NCBI GenBank assembly: GCA_018267195.1
Contig: JAFDYY010000001.1
Span: 149,719 to 213,718 of the forward strand
Reading direction: 5' to 3'
Source of the DNA: Bacteroidota bacterium
GTDB lineage: Bacteria > Bacteroidota > Bacteroidia > Cytophagales > Cyclobacteriaceae
Length of the DNA stretch: 64,000 nt
The position numbers and the translations under genes are program-made. Shown here piece after piece: positions 57,277-64,000 of this stretch. The notes under the pieces were generated by a model. That model saw only the letters and a program-made list of their open reading frames with translations, ran no database searches and was not told the DNA's origin. The first letter of the stretch is position 1. Each line of letters opens with the position of its first letter.

Positions 57277-57843
57277 TTAGTCTTTACTAACTAAATCTTT
57301 CGGATAAAGTTTGGCAAAGATTAATTTATACGTGTAGGTAATGTTGCCATTGGTTTCTGTACGAATCCCTTCCAAAATATCTTTTTCACGATCGAAAGTG
57401 AAAGCATAGTTTAACACCCTGCCTTTCGGTTCGAAGTGTTTTAACACGATAATATTTCCTTCCGACAGAGTCGAAAATTCGCCCCGTACAGAGTATGTGG
57501 TTTGATTATTTTTATCAATGGGTATTTCAATATACTCCCGGTTGTTGCGCGCGTTATCCCGAATGACAGCCACCTGGGCATAATGGTCTTTTTGATCAAC
57601 TGTTTTTTCTTTCTCCACCGATGAAAACAATCCTTTCGATTTTTTTAGCACAATACTGGTAACGGAATAGATTCCCTCAATCCCCACCGGGTCGCTCTTA
57701 TCTTTATCTATGTATTTTTTTACCAGTTCAACAAAACCGATCTGCTCATAGTGTAATGATTTTTGTTGATGTTGTCGTTGATAAAATTTTTCTGCCGAGC
57801 AGGAAGAAATAGCAACCCAAAGAATAATCGCCCGGATTTTCAT
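57277..57843 (-). CDS. Hypothetical lipoprotein
   Basis: Family not recognised. 188 residues with a lipoprotein signal (MKIRAIILWVAISSCSAE, Cys15). The mature part looks beta-rich with charged loops (EGIYSVTSIVLKKSKGLF, YAQVAVIRDNARNNREYIEI). It is convergent with the his operon and lies 42 bp downstream of the flavoprotein gene, so it may be cotranscribed with it. Confidence 0.75.
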   Translation of the reverse strand: MKIRAIILWVAISSCSAEKFYQRQHQQKSLHYEQIGFVELVKKYIDKDKSDPVGIEGIYSVTSIVLKKSKGLFSSVEKEKTVDQKDHYAQVAVIRDNARNNREYIEIPIDKNNQTTYSVRGEFSTLSEGNIIVLKHFEPKGRVLNYAFTFDREKDILEGIRTETNGNITYTYKLIFAKLYPKDLVSKD

Positions 57844-57885
57844 AGCTTATTTAACGGAGGTATTCAAAATCAGATTCCATTTAAG

Positions 57886-59373
57886 CTAAAATATAATATC
57901 TTCATAGCACCCGCTCTTACATCTTCTGCAGGATAACCTTCCTTTTAGTGCTCCTGGTTTAAAAAGCGATTTTCCCATCAGCATCCGCACACATTCTTGA
58001 ATACCCTCGGTAATGCTGGGGTGCGGATGCACACACTCAGCCAGTTCTTCAATGCCTTTATCCATCGAAATTAAAACAGCCACGGCCTGAATGGCACTGC
58101 TGGCATGGTTGCCTACCACTTTCATGCCTAAGATTTTCATAGCATCATCGTTGGTAACAAGCAGTTTAATAAATCCCTGTGTATTGCGCTTGGCAATGGC
58201 GCGGGGTATCGTGCTATATTCCAATGTTACTACTTTGTAATCTATTTTCTGTTCTTGTGCCTGCGTTTCATTTAAGCCTACACCGGCTACTTCGGGGCTT
58301 AGGAACATAATCGTGCTGATGTTTTCGTAAACTAATTTGTGGGTTGGGTTGCCAAATATTTTTTCTACAGCATAGCGTCCTTCCAGTTCGCCCACATTGA
58401 CCAGCGAAATATCGGCCGTCAGATCGCCCACCGCATAAATGTTGGGCACATTGGTTTGCGTGTCATTATTATCTATTCCCCGTTTAGAAATACTGATACC
58501 CACTTTGTCTTCCCACAAGCCCTCCAGGTTTGCCACACGCCCTACCGATACCAGTGCTTTTTCCACATTAAAAGTTTCGTGGCTTCCGTCACTATACTCC
58601 AGTTCATACTCTACCCGGCCATTTACTATTTTCATATCTACCAATCTGGAATTACGGTGAATGAGCACCCCGTTATTTTCCATATTGCGTTCAATGATTT
58701 TTACTACATCTTCGTCTTCAAAAGGTAAAATGCGATCGCCTTTGTCTATTAAATGAACTTTCGTTCTTCCAAAACCTGAAAAGATAGTGGCATACTCGCA
58801 GCCGATTACCCCGGCTCCTACAATCACCATGCTTTCCGGGAAATCCTCCATGTTTTCAATTCCCTCGCTGGTCATCACCACCTTTTCATCAATGGGCAAC
58901 TCAGGCAGGTAACGCGGGCGGCTGCCGGTAGCAAGCACAATATTTTCGGCCCACACTTTTTCGGTCTGTGTTCCGTACGTGATCTCAACCGTGTGATTAT
59001 CTAACAGCTTGGCTGTGCCGGTTTTAAATTGAAGGAAGGATGAATAAGAAGAGTTTTTTAAACTATCCATGTGTTCTTCCAATAATGATTTGCGCTCTTG
59101 CACTGCCTTGCGCACCTCGGCCTGAATTTCTTTGTAATTGATGTGGGGTGCCCGGATGTTGTAGCGTTTCAGATTTTTGCGAAAGGCGGAAGCCTCGCGC
59201 GATAACTCCCACCAGGTTTTAGACGACAAAGCGCCATGGGTTACGCCCGCCCCGCCCACCTGCTGTTTCTCTATCAGCAGGGTTTTCTTTTTAAAATCAA
59301 TAGCGCGCATGGCGGCTGCATAGCCGGACGGCCCCGCTCCTATTACTACTACATCAAACCGTTCCATAGACAA
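57886..59373 (-). CDS. FAD-dependent oxidoreductase of the disulfide-reductase superfamily, lacking the redox cysteines
   Basis: A 495-residue protein with the dihydrolipoamide dehydrogenase/SthA architecture: FAD motif VVVIGAGPSGYAAAMRA, second Rossmann motif MVIVGAGVIGCEYATIF, and ADIS in VGDLTADISL. The place of the usual GGTCLNVGCIPSK reads VGGAGVTHGALSSKTWW, without either Cys, so it cannot be a normal lipoamide dehydrogenase. The interface domain ends with CVHPHPSITEGIQECVRM (His-Pro-x-Pro as in the family). A short tail adds SCRRCKSGC, three Cys close together. Possibly an NAD(P) transhydrogenase-like enzyme. Confidence 0.82.
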   Translation of the reverse strand: MSMERFDVVVIGAGPSGYAAAMRAIDFKKKTLLIEKQQVGGAGVTHGALSSKTWWELSREASAFRKNLKRYNIRAPHINYKEIQAEVRKAVQERKSLLEEHMDSLKNSSYSSFLQFKTGTAKLLDNHTVEITYGTQTEKVWAENIVLATGSRPRYLPELPIDEKVVMTSEGIENMEDFPESMVIVGAGVIGCEYATIFSGFGRTKVHLIDKGDRILPFEDEDVVKIIERNMENNGVLIHRNSRLVDMKIVNGRVEYELEYSDGSHETFNVEKALVSVGRVANLEGLWEDKVGISISKRGIDNNDTQTNVPNIYAVGDLTADISLVNVGELEGRYAVEKIFGNPTHKLVYENISTIMFLSPEVAGVGLNETQAQEQKIDYKVVTLEYSTIPRAIAKRNTQGFIKLLVTNDDAMKILGMKVVGNHASSAIQAVAVLISMDKGIEELAECVHPHPSITEGIQECVRMLMGKSLFKPGALKGRLSCRRCKSGCYEDIIF

Positions 59374-59377
59374 GATT

Positions 59378-61393
59378 TTGCCTAAATTTTGGGATATTTG
59401 TTCGAATTACAAAGCCTTAAACTTTCTGCGCAATCCCATTTTCCATATTTTATCTATCGGGGCAACCCCGAAACATACTGAGGTGGAGCTTCGAAATATT
59501 ACCATCACTAATATGGTATGCTATATTATGATTGCCATTGCCTCCGTGCACGTAGTCCGGCATGTAAATGAAAAAAATTATATACAACTTCTCTTGCTTT
59601 GTTGTTTAATTTACCTGCTTCCGGTTATACTTAATTATTTTTCTTATTACAGAGCCGGAAAGGTTCTGGTTAGCGTTTTCCCTCCGATATCTTTAGTGAT
59701 ATTGTCTGTTTCCCACAAATTATTATCTCCCGGGAACGTAAAAGTTTTTAATTATTTTGATATCCGTTTTCTTTTGATCGCGTGCATGATAGTGCCTTTG
59801 ATGATCGTACCCATCAAAGAAAAAAGACTCCTCCTCTTTACTTTGCTGCTTAATTTTATTTGTCTGGCTCTATTAGATCCGATCTATGATGCGGTAGGCG
59901 TAGGGTATGGTGCCCTCGTTGGGGGTAGCGCTGAATATTACGTATCGGCCAATTTTTTTAGCCTCTCGGCCTACGCCTTTATTCTACTGGCCGTCTTCTC
60001 CGAAAAAAAATTAAGCGATACCGCCTTAGAAAATAACAACACACTCATTGTCTTTTTAAACAAGGCCAATACAAATCTTGAAAAACAAAAACAGGAAATT
60101 GAAATACAAAACAGTGAAATAAAACTTCAAACTGAAGAATTGCTGACTAAGCAAAAGCAGTTAGTAGAGGCCAATCAAATTATAGAAAAACAAAAAGAAG
60201 CGCTGTTGGAAATTCAGGGCAGTCTGCGTAGTGAACTGACCGAGCGACATAAAGAACTGGCTCATTCCAATGAGCAATTAATTAAAACCAATGCAGAATT
60301 ACAGCAGTTCTCTTACTCTATTTCGCATAATCTGCGCGGCCCACTGGCCCGCCTGCTGGGGTTAACCAACCTGCTGGAAAAAGACCTGAGCCACTTAACC
60401 GGCACACAACTGGAATTGGTGAAGTTAGTGAAGCAGTCTTCGCAAGAACTGGATGATGTTATTCGCGACTTAGGTAAAATCATTGACATACGAAACGATA
60501 TTCACCGCATACGCGAAAAAGTATTTTTTCAAACGGAGTGGAAGATGGTCATGCGAAGCCTCACTTCGTTTACCACACCCGATATGCGCATCGAATGCGA
60601 TTTCAAATTAGCCCCCATGGTATATACCGTGCGCCCGCTCCTCACCAGTATTTTATATAACCTATGCAGCAATGCCATTAAGTACCGGTCACCCCTGCGG
60701 CCGCTTCATCTTACCGTAAAAACATATTTAGAAAATAACGCAATCATTTTAAAAGTTTCAGACAACGGCCTGGGAATGGACCTGGCACAATTCAACCGGA
60801 ATATTTTTGGTCTGTATAAAAGATACCACACTCACACCGAAGGCAAGGGGCTGGGACTGTATCTGGTAAAACTGCAGACCGAGATGATGGGCGGAAAAGT
60901 AGAAGTAGCCAGCCAACTGCATACCGGCACTACGTTTACCGTAACTTTTAGTGAACCGCAACCGATAGAGATTGAGGAGCAGATATTTTTTGAAGATACA
61001 TTTGGTACATTATTTTACAATGCCCGTTTGAATGCCGTAGGTATCAGCTGGAAAAGACAGCCAAGCAGCGAAGAATACCGGCAGCTTTTTATAAAAGCAC
61101 AGGATATGATCCGTCTTTATAAAACTTCTTCCTGGCTTTCCGATATCAGCCATCAGGGTTACGTCAGCCCCGAAAATCAGCAGTGGGTGCTAACCAATGT
61201 TTTACCAGACGCTGTTAAAAACGGGCTCTTGCGAATTGCCAATGTCTATGGCTCCCATCCGGGCAATCAGGATTACCTGATCCGGATTAAACAAGCGGTA
61301 GAAGCAAACCAAATAACCTGCCGCTTTTTTAGCAACGCTAAAGATGCCATAGAATGGCTGGAAGAATACAATGTATCGGCTGCTTATGAATGA
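59378..61393 (+). CDS. Membrane histidine kinase with C-terminal STAS/SpoIIAA-like domain
   Basis: A 671-residue sensor kinase. Six hydrophobic segments cover about residues 45-215, then a coiled coil (to about residue 300), HisKA with the phospho-acceptor in SYSISHNLRGPLARL, and HATPase_c with N-box NLCSNAIKYR, G1 VSDNGLGMD and G2 GKGLGLYLV. After the kinase core about 135 residues resemble the stand-alone STAS/SEC14-like domain (SSWLSDISHQGYVSPENQQW). The frame begins with a TTG at 59378, 4 bp from the divergent flavoprotein start; the true start may lie somewhat downstream. No receiver domain. Confidence 0.88.
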   Translation: MPKFWDICSNYKALNFLRNPIFHILSIGATPKHTEVELRNITITNMVCYIMIAIASVHVVRHVNEKNYIQLLLLCCLIYLLPVILNYFSYYRAGKVLVSVFPPISLVILSVSHKLLSPGNVKVFNYFDIRFLLIACMIVPLMIVPIKEKRLLLFTLLLNFICLALLDPIYDAVGVGYGALVGGSAEYYVSANFFSLSAYAFILLAVFSEKKLSDTALENNNTLIVFLNKANTNLEKQKQEIEIQNSEIKLQTEELLTKQKQLVEANQIIEKQKEALLEIQGSLRSELTERHKELAHSNEQLIKTNAELQQFSYSISHNLRGPLARLLGLTNLLEKDLSHLTGTQLELVKLVKQSSQELDDVIRDLGKIIDIRNDIHRIREKVFFQTEWKMVMRSLTSFTTPDMRIECDFKLAPMVYTVRPLLTSILYNLCSNAIKYRSPLRPLHLTVKTYLENNAIILKVSDNGLGMDLAQFNRNIFGLYKRYHTHTEGKGLGLYLVKLQTEMMGGKVEVASQLHTGTTFTVTFSEPQPIEIEEQIFFEDTFGTLFYNARLNAVGISWKRQPSSEEYRQLFIKAQDMIRLYKTSSWLSDISHQGYVSPENQQWVLTNVLPDAVKNGLLRIANVYGSHPGNQDYLIRIKQAVEANQITCRFFSNAKDAIEWLEEYNVSAAYE

Positions 61394-61967
61394 GATTATT
61401 GAGCTCGACAAAAAATTATTACTGTACCTCAATGGGTTTCATAATTCTTTTTGGGATCGGGTAATGTATTCCTGCACGGATACTTTCATTTGGCTTCCTC
61501 TCTATCTTTTTTTAATTTTTTTGATTTTTAAAAAATATAAAGTAAACGGATGGTATATCTTAGCGGGAGCCGCCCTTACTATCCTGTTAGCCGACCAGGT
61601 TACCGGCTCTCTAATGAAGCCTTTCTTTGCACGCCTGCGTCCTTCGCGCGAGCCTTCGTTGCAGGGGCTTGTCCATTTAGTTAATCACTACACGGGCGGG
61701 CTTTATGGTTTTGCTTCCAGCCATGCCGCCAATACATTTGGCACGGCTTTGTTTATCTGGCTTTGGTTAAAACCTTTTTACCGGTATTCATTTCTAATTT
61801 TCTTTTGGGCTGTATTCATGACCTACACCCGCATTTACCTGGGGGTGCATTATCCCGGAGATATTTTGGCAGGTTCAATGATCGGCATACTTAGCGGCTG
61901 GCTGGGGTTTCAATTTTCTGCCTGGCTCATCAACCGGGCTAAAAAAAAACTTACCTCGGCCGCTTAA
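61386..61967 (+). CDS. PAP2-family membrane phosphatase
   Basis: A 193-residue membrane phosphatase (undecaprenyl-pyrophosphate or lipid phosphate phosphatase type). The three motifs are present: KPFFARLRPSREP (KX6RP), YGFASSHAANTFG (PSGH-like, here SSHA) and TRIYLGVHYPGD (SRX5HX3D-like). Five or so transmembrane segments. The ATG at 61386 overlaps the kinase stop by 8 nt. It could recycle undecaprenyl carrier used by the polysaccharide locus, but location gives no direct link. Confidence 0.88.
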   Translation: MNEIIELDKKLLLYLNGFHNSFWDRVMYSCTDTFIWLPLYLFLIFLIFKKYKVNGWYILAGAALTILLADQVTGSLMKPFFARLRPSREPSLQGLVHLVNHYTGGLYGFASSHAANTFGTALFIWLWLKPFYRYSFLIFFWAVFMTYTRIYLGVHYPGDILAGSMIGILSGWLGFQFSAWLINRAKKKLTSAA

Positions 61968-62661
61968 GCAAGGCTGCCATCTGGCTGGCCCAGCGGGCAT
62001 ACATTTTTTCGGAAGGATGAAGACCGTCTGCCGCAATCAGTTCGGGGTGAATTAAGCCTTCGCGCGAAACAGGTGTAATATCAATAAACAACACTCCATA
62101 TTTTTCAGCCATTTTTTCGGCTGTATCATTAAATTGATCAATGGCAGCGGAAATCGTTTCTTTCCGTTTTTCACCGAAAGGGGAATATCCATAATCAGGA
62201 ATAGAAACCACAAAAACATTTTTCCGGTTGCCCTTGGCCAGACCGATCGATGTTTTAAGGAGCTCTTCAAACCCAATTGAAAACTCATCTACCGACCGGC
62301 CCTGATATTGATTATTTACTCCGATCAGCAGCGAAACTAAATCATAGTCTCTTTTTAGTTGGGCAATATTTATAGCATTCGCCAAATTATCGGTGCGCCA
62401 GCCGGTAGTGGCAATAACCGTGGGTATAACCGATACCCTTTCGCTGGAAAGCAACCGCGCTAACTGATGCGGCCAACTGCCCGCAGGCGGAACACTTTCG
62501 CCTATGGTATATGAATCGCCCAAGGCAAGGTACTTCATCTCTTTACTCTGAGCTGATAAATCCACGGGATACAGGCTTATCAAAATAATATTACTTACTA
62601 ACCAGCGCCAGCGTAACCGTGTGCGAAGTGGAAGGGTTAACCGAAGTATCTGTATATCCAT
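61951..62661 (-). CDS. SGNH/GDSL-type esterase
   Basis: SGNH hydrolase with the nucleophile Ser in ALGDSYTIGE, the Asn of block III in LIGVNNQYQGR and the Asp-His pair in AADGLHPSE. Probably an exported esterase: VDLSAQ may end a signal peptide. The open frame begins at 62661 but that overlaps the neighbouring lipoprotein by 71 nt; an internal start near 62581 or the Met at 62538 (MKYLALGDSY) is possible. 236 residues at most. It is convergent with the PAP2 gene (17-nt overlap). Confidence 0.82.
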   Translation of the reverse strand: MDIQILRLTLPLRTRLRWRWLVSNIILISLYPVDLSAQSKEMKYLALGDSYTIGESVPPAGSWPHQLARLLSSERVSVIPTVIATTGWRTDNLANAINIAQLKRDYDLVSLLIGVNNQYQGRSVDEFSIGFEELLKTSIGLAKGNRKNVFVVSIPDYGYSPFGEKRKETISAAIDQFNDTAEKMAEKYGVLFIDITPVSREGLIHPELIAADGLHPSEKMYARWASQMAALLKRPR

Positions 62662-63160
62662 ACGAAAGGGAAAGGCTTGTAGAAGTAATCTTTGATACCG
62701 ACAGCGGGCCGGCTTCGGCTAAAATCATATACAACAAAAAAGGTTCGGCCGTGCTGGATGTCTGCGCATCGCTAACATTTACCATTGCCTCTACCAGCAA
62801 TGTTTTACCATCGTTGGTAAAAGCCCAGCTTCCGCTCTCTACCGTGGTTGGGTCAGTTGCCTGGCAGGAAGTGGCTCCTTCGGATTGTGTATAGCTTTGC
62901 AGCGAATTATTAGAGAACTGAAAAATATTATCCAACTCACAAGCCGGAATGGGGGTAACTGAAGTGGCACTCCATGTGTAGGTAGCACCGCCACCGCTAT
63001 CGGTAATGGAGAGCAGGCTCCAGTTTTTGCTGCTGCCGGCCGGGCCGGCTAACAAAGTAGTGTTAGTCAGAGCAGCCGAGGGCGAAGCGTTTTCTTTTGC
63101 ACACGAGGTAAGCAAAAGAATGATAAGCGGTGTAAGGAAGGATGTAATCGTATTTTTCAT
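62591..63160 (-). CDS. Lipocalin-like lipoprotein
   Basis: A 189-residue lipoprotein: signal MKNTITSFLTPLIILLLTSC with Cys20 as lipid site, then a low-complexity linker, and a beta-rich domain (KNWSLLSITDSGG, IFQFSNNSLQSYTQSEGATS, GSWAFTNDGKTLLVEA) that resembles the lipocalin-like domain of Bacteroidota lipoproteins. No function assignable. It is upstream of the SGNH hydrolase in the same direction. Confidence 0.78.
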   Translation of the reverse strand: MKNTITSFLTPLIILLLTSCAKENASPSAALTNTTLLAGPAGSSKNWSLLSITDSGGGATYTWSATSVTPIPACELDNIFQFSNNSLQSYTQSEGATSCQATDPTTVESGSWAFTNDGKTLLVEAMVNVSDAQTSSTAEPFLLYMILAEAGPLSVSKITSTSLSLSYGYTDTSVNPSTSHTVTLALVSK

Positions 63161-63231
63161 TTTTTTTTTAGAAAATCATTTCGGGCGCAAAATATAAAAT
63201 AGTTTAGAACTAAATTTCAGTTTATGTTGTG

Positions 63232-63239
63232 TAGCTTTG
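63232..63239 (+). promoter_or_regulatory. -7 promoter element of the tRNA-Ser gene
   Basis: TAGCTTTG, a perfect TAnnTTTG match, ends 11 nt before the mature tRNA 5' end, giving a leader of about five nt. A clear TTG at -33 is not present. Confidence 0.55.
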
Positions 63240-63250
63240 GCGCTTCATTC

Positions 63251-63337
63251 GGAGAGGTGCCAGAGTGGCCGAATGGGACGGTCTCGAAAACCGTTGTGCG
63301 GGCAACTGCACCGAGGGTTCGAATCCCTCCCTCTCCG
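63251..63337 (+). tRNA. tRNA-Ser (anticodon CGA)
   Basis: An 87-nt type II tRNA. Acceptor GGAGAGG pairs with CCTCTCC (63330-63336), discriminator G at 63337; anticodon stem ACGGT/ACCGT with loop CTCGAAA gives anticodon CGA; a long variable arm (TGTGCGGGCAACTGCAC) and T arm GAGGG-TTCGAAT-CCCTC are complete. The 3' CCA is not encoded. It reads UCG codons. Confidence 0.95.
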
Positions 63338-63427
63338 CAGACAATTTCTTAGAGAAGCCATCTGTTATTTCTTGCTTCCGTTTACCCCCTTCTCGTTCTA
63401 TCTCAATTGTTGTTTCTATCTTTGAGT

Positions 63428-63949
63428 ATGTCCTCTTTCTATTTCCGGATCGCGTTCGCATTAAAAATCTTTTGTCTGATACCTGTGCTGTTTCTTGGAG
63501 GCCATTCGGCTACTGCTTCCGATTCGCTGCAGGTTGCCCTGCAATATCATCAAGCCTCCCGGTTTGATAAGGCGCTCCCTATTTTTATTTCGTTATCTGA
63601 AAAGTTTAAAATAAAAAACGATGCGGCAAACTATGCTCTCTGCCGGGTAAAGATAGCCGACATCATTCGAAACTATGGCGGGATTAATCTGGCACTGGCG
63701 ATGTTACGCGAGAATCAGAAGTTGATCATGATTAAAATTGAAAAGCTTTCTCTGATTTCGGCAGAGAACTATCTGGCGGAAGCCGAAGCTTTATATTCCG
63801 TTTCAAGATTTACCGAGTTCAAACGCGCCATACAAAACTCGATAAGTGAAAAAAGAAAACTCAGTCTTCCTGAAAAATATTTAGCAGAAGATTACCTGCA
63901 CCTGTCAAGATATTATAAGGCTGTGCCCAATCAAAACGATAGTTGTTGA
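63428..63949 (+). CDS. Secreted helical-repeat (TPR-like) protein, probably truncated
   Basis: A 173-residue protein from the ATG at 63428 with a signal peptide (IFCLIPVLFLGGHSATA) and helical repeats such as YHQASRFDKALPIFISLSEK and AENYLAEAEALYSVSRFTEF, like the N-terminal TPR part of Bacteroidota TPR sensor kinases. It stops suddenly in the middle of a repeat (NQNDSC), and the DNA just after looks like the end of an insertion sequence. The original gene was therefore probably longer. Confidence 0.6.
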   Translation: MSSFYFRIAFALKIFCLIPVLFLGGHSATASDSLQVALQYHQASRFDKALPIFISLSEKFKIKNDAANYALCRVKIADIIRNYGGINLALAMLRENQKLIMIKIEKLSLISAENYLAEAEALYSVSRFTEFKRAIQNSISEKRKLSLPEKYLAEDYLHLSRYYKAVPNQNDSC

Positions 63950-64000
63950 CTCGTCCTGAAAATAGTTTACACAATTTGGTTAAGAGTCCTGATTCAAATT
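63947..64000. mobile_element. Possible left end of an insertion sequence (partial)
   Basis: The sequence starting TGACTCGTCCTGAAAATAGT right at the broken reading frame resembles the terminal repeats of Bacteroidota IS3-like elements in form (TGA start, no coding sense). No transposase is inside the window, so this is judged only by the sudden loss of the upstream gene and by the look of the end. Confidence 0.3.

Overview
The window is a stretch of a Bacteroidota chromosome, most likely a Cytophagales-type bacterium. Evidence: a secreted subtilase with a type IX secretion (Por) C-terminal sorting domain, many short-signal lipoproteins, a CHAT/TPR/MORN protein, promoters of the Bacteroidota type (TTG, about 20 bp, then TAnnTTTG), few Shine-Dalgarno sites, and a tRNA without encoded CCA. 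There are no phage genes, no CRISPR array and no complete insertion sequence; one possible IS end lies at the right edge.

Positions 1-29895 are a surface polysaccharide locus read almost entirely leftward. From its promoter-proximal end it holds wza and wzc (export and chain control), fcl and gmd (GDP-L-fucose), an asparagine-synthase-like gene, wzm/wzt (ABC exporter with a carbohydrate-binding Wzt tail), a methyltransferase, and a row of glycosyltransferases. A very AT-rich cassette at 8291-16190 combines a stand-alone adenylation enzyme, a carrier protein, a GNAT transferase and a hexapeptide acyltransferase with a complete sugar-amidination set (HisH2, HisF2, WbpG) and a 3-dehydrogenase/3-aminotransferase pair. 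This looks like a pathway for an amidino and/or aminoacyl-decorated amino sugar. The left end carries further glycosyltransferases, an O-acyltransferase, a GT11 fucosyltransferase-like enzyme and two FkbM-type methyltransferases. The only rightward gene is a DUF1919 gene with a G10 tract inside its coding sequence.

Positions 30101-49985 are mixed core and accessory genes: a T9SS subtilase and a lipoprotein, a TrpF-like pseudoenzyme, a sirtuin and an S9 peptidase, tyrosine phenol-lyase divergent from a frameshifted tryptophanase, aconitase, hemerythrin, a CHAT protein, a DinB/DoxX/YHS operon, a Crp/Fnr regulator, a Nudix hydrolase and a TPR lipoprotein.

Positions 50110-57242 are a complete histidine operon hisGDCBHAF(IE), preceded by a His-rich leader peptide and a strong terminator hairpin, which is a classical attenuator layout. 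The window therefore holds two HisH/HisF pairs, one for histidine and one for the sugar locus.

Positions 57277-64000 hold a lipoprotein, a flavoprotein disulfide-reductase relative without the redox cysteines, a membrane histidine kinase fused to a STAS/SpoIIAA-like tail, a PAP2 phosphatase, an SGNH hydrolase, a lipocalin-like lipoprotein, tRNA-Ser(CGA) and a secreted helical-repeat protein that stops abruptly near a possible IS end.
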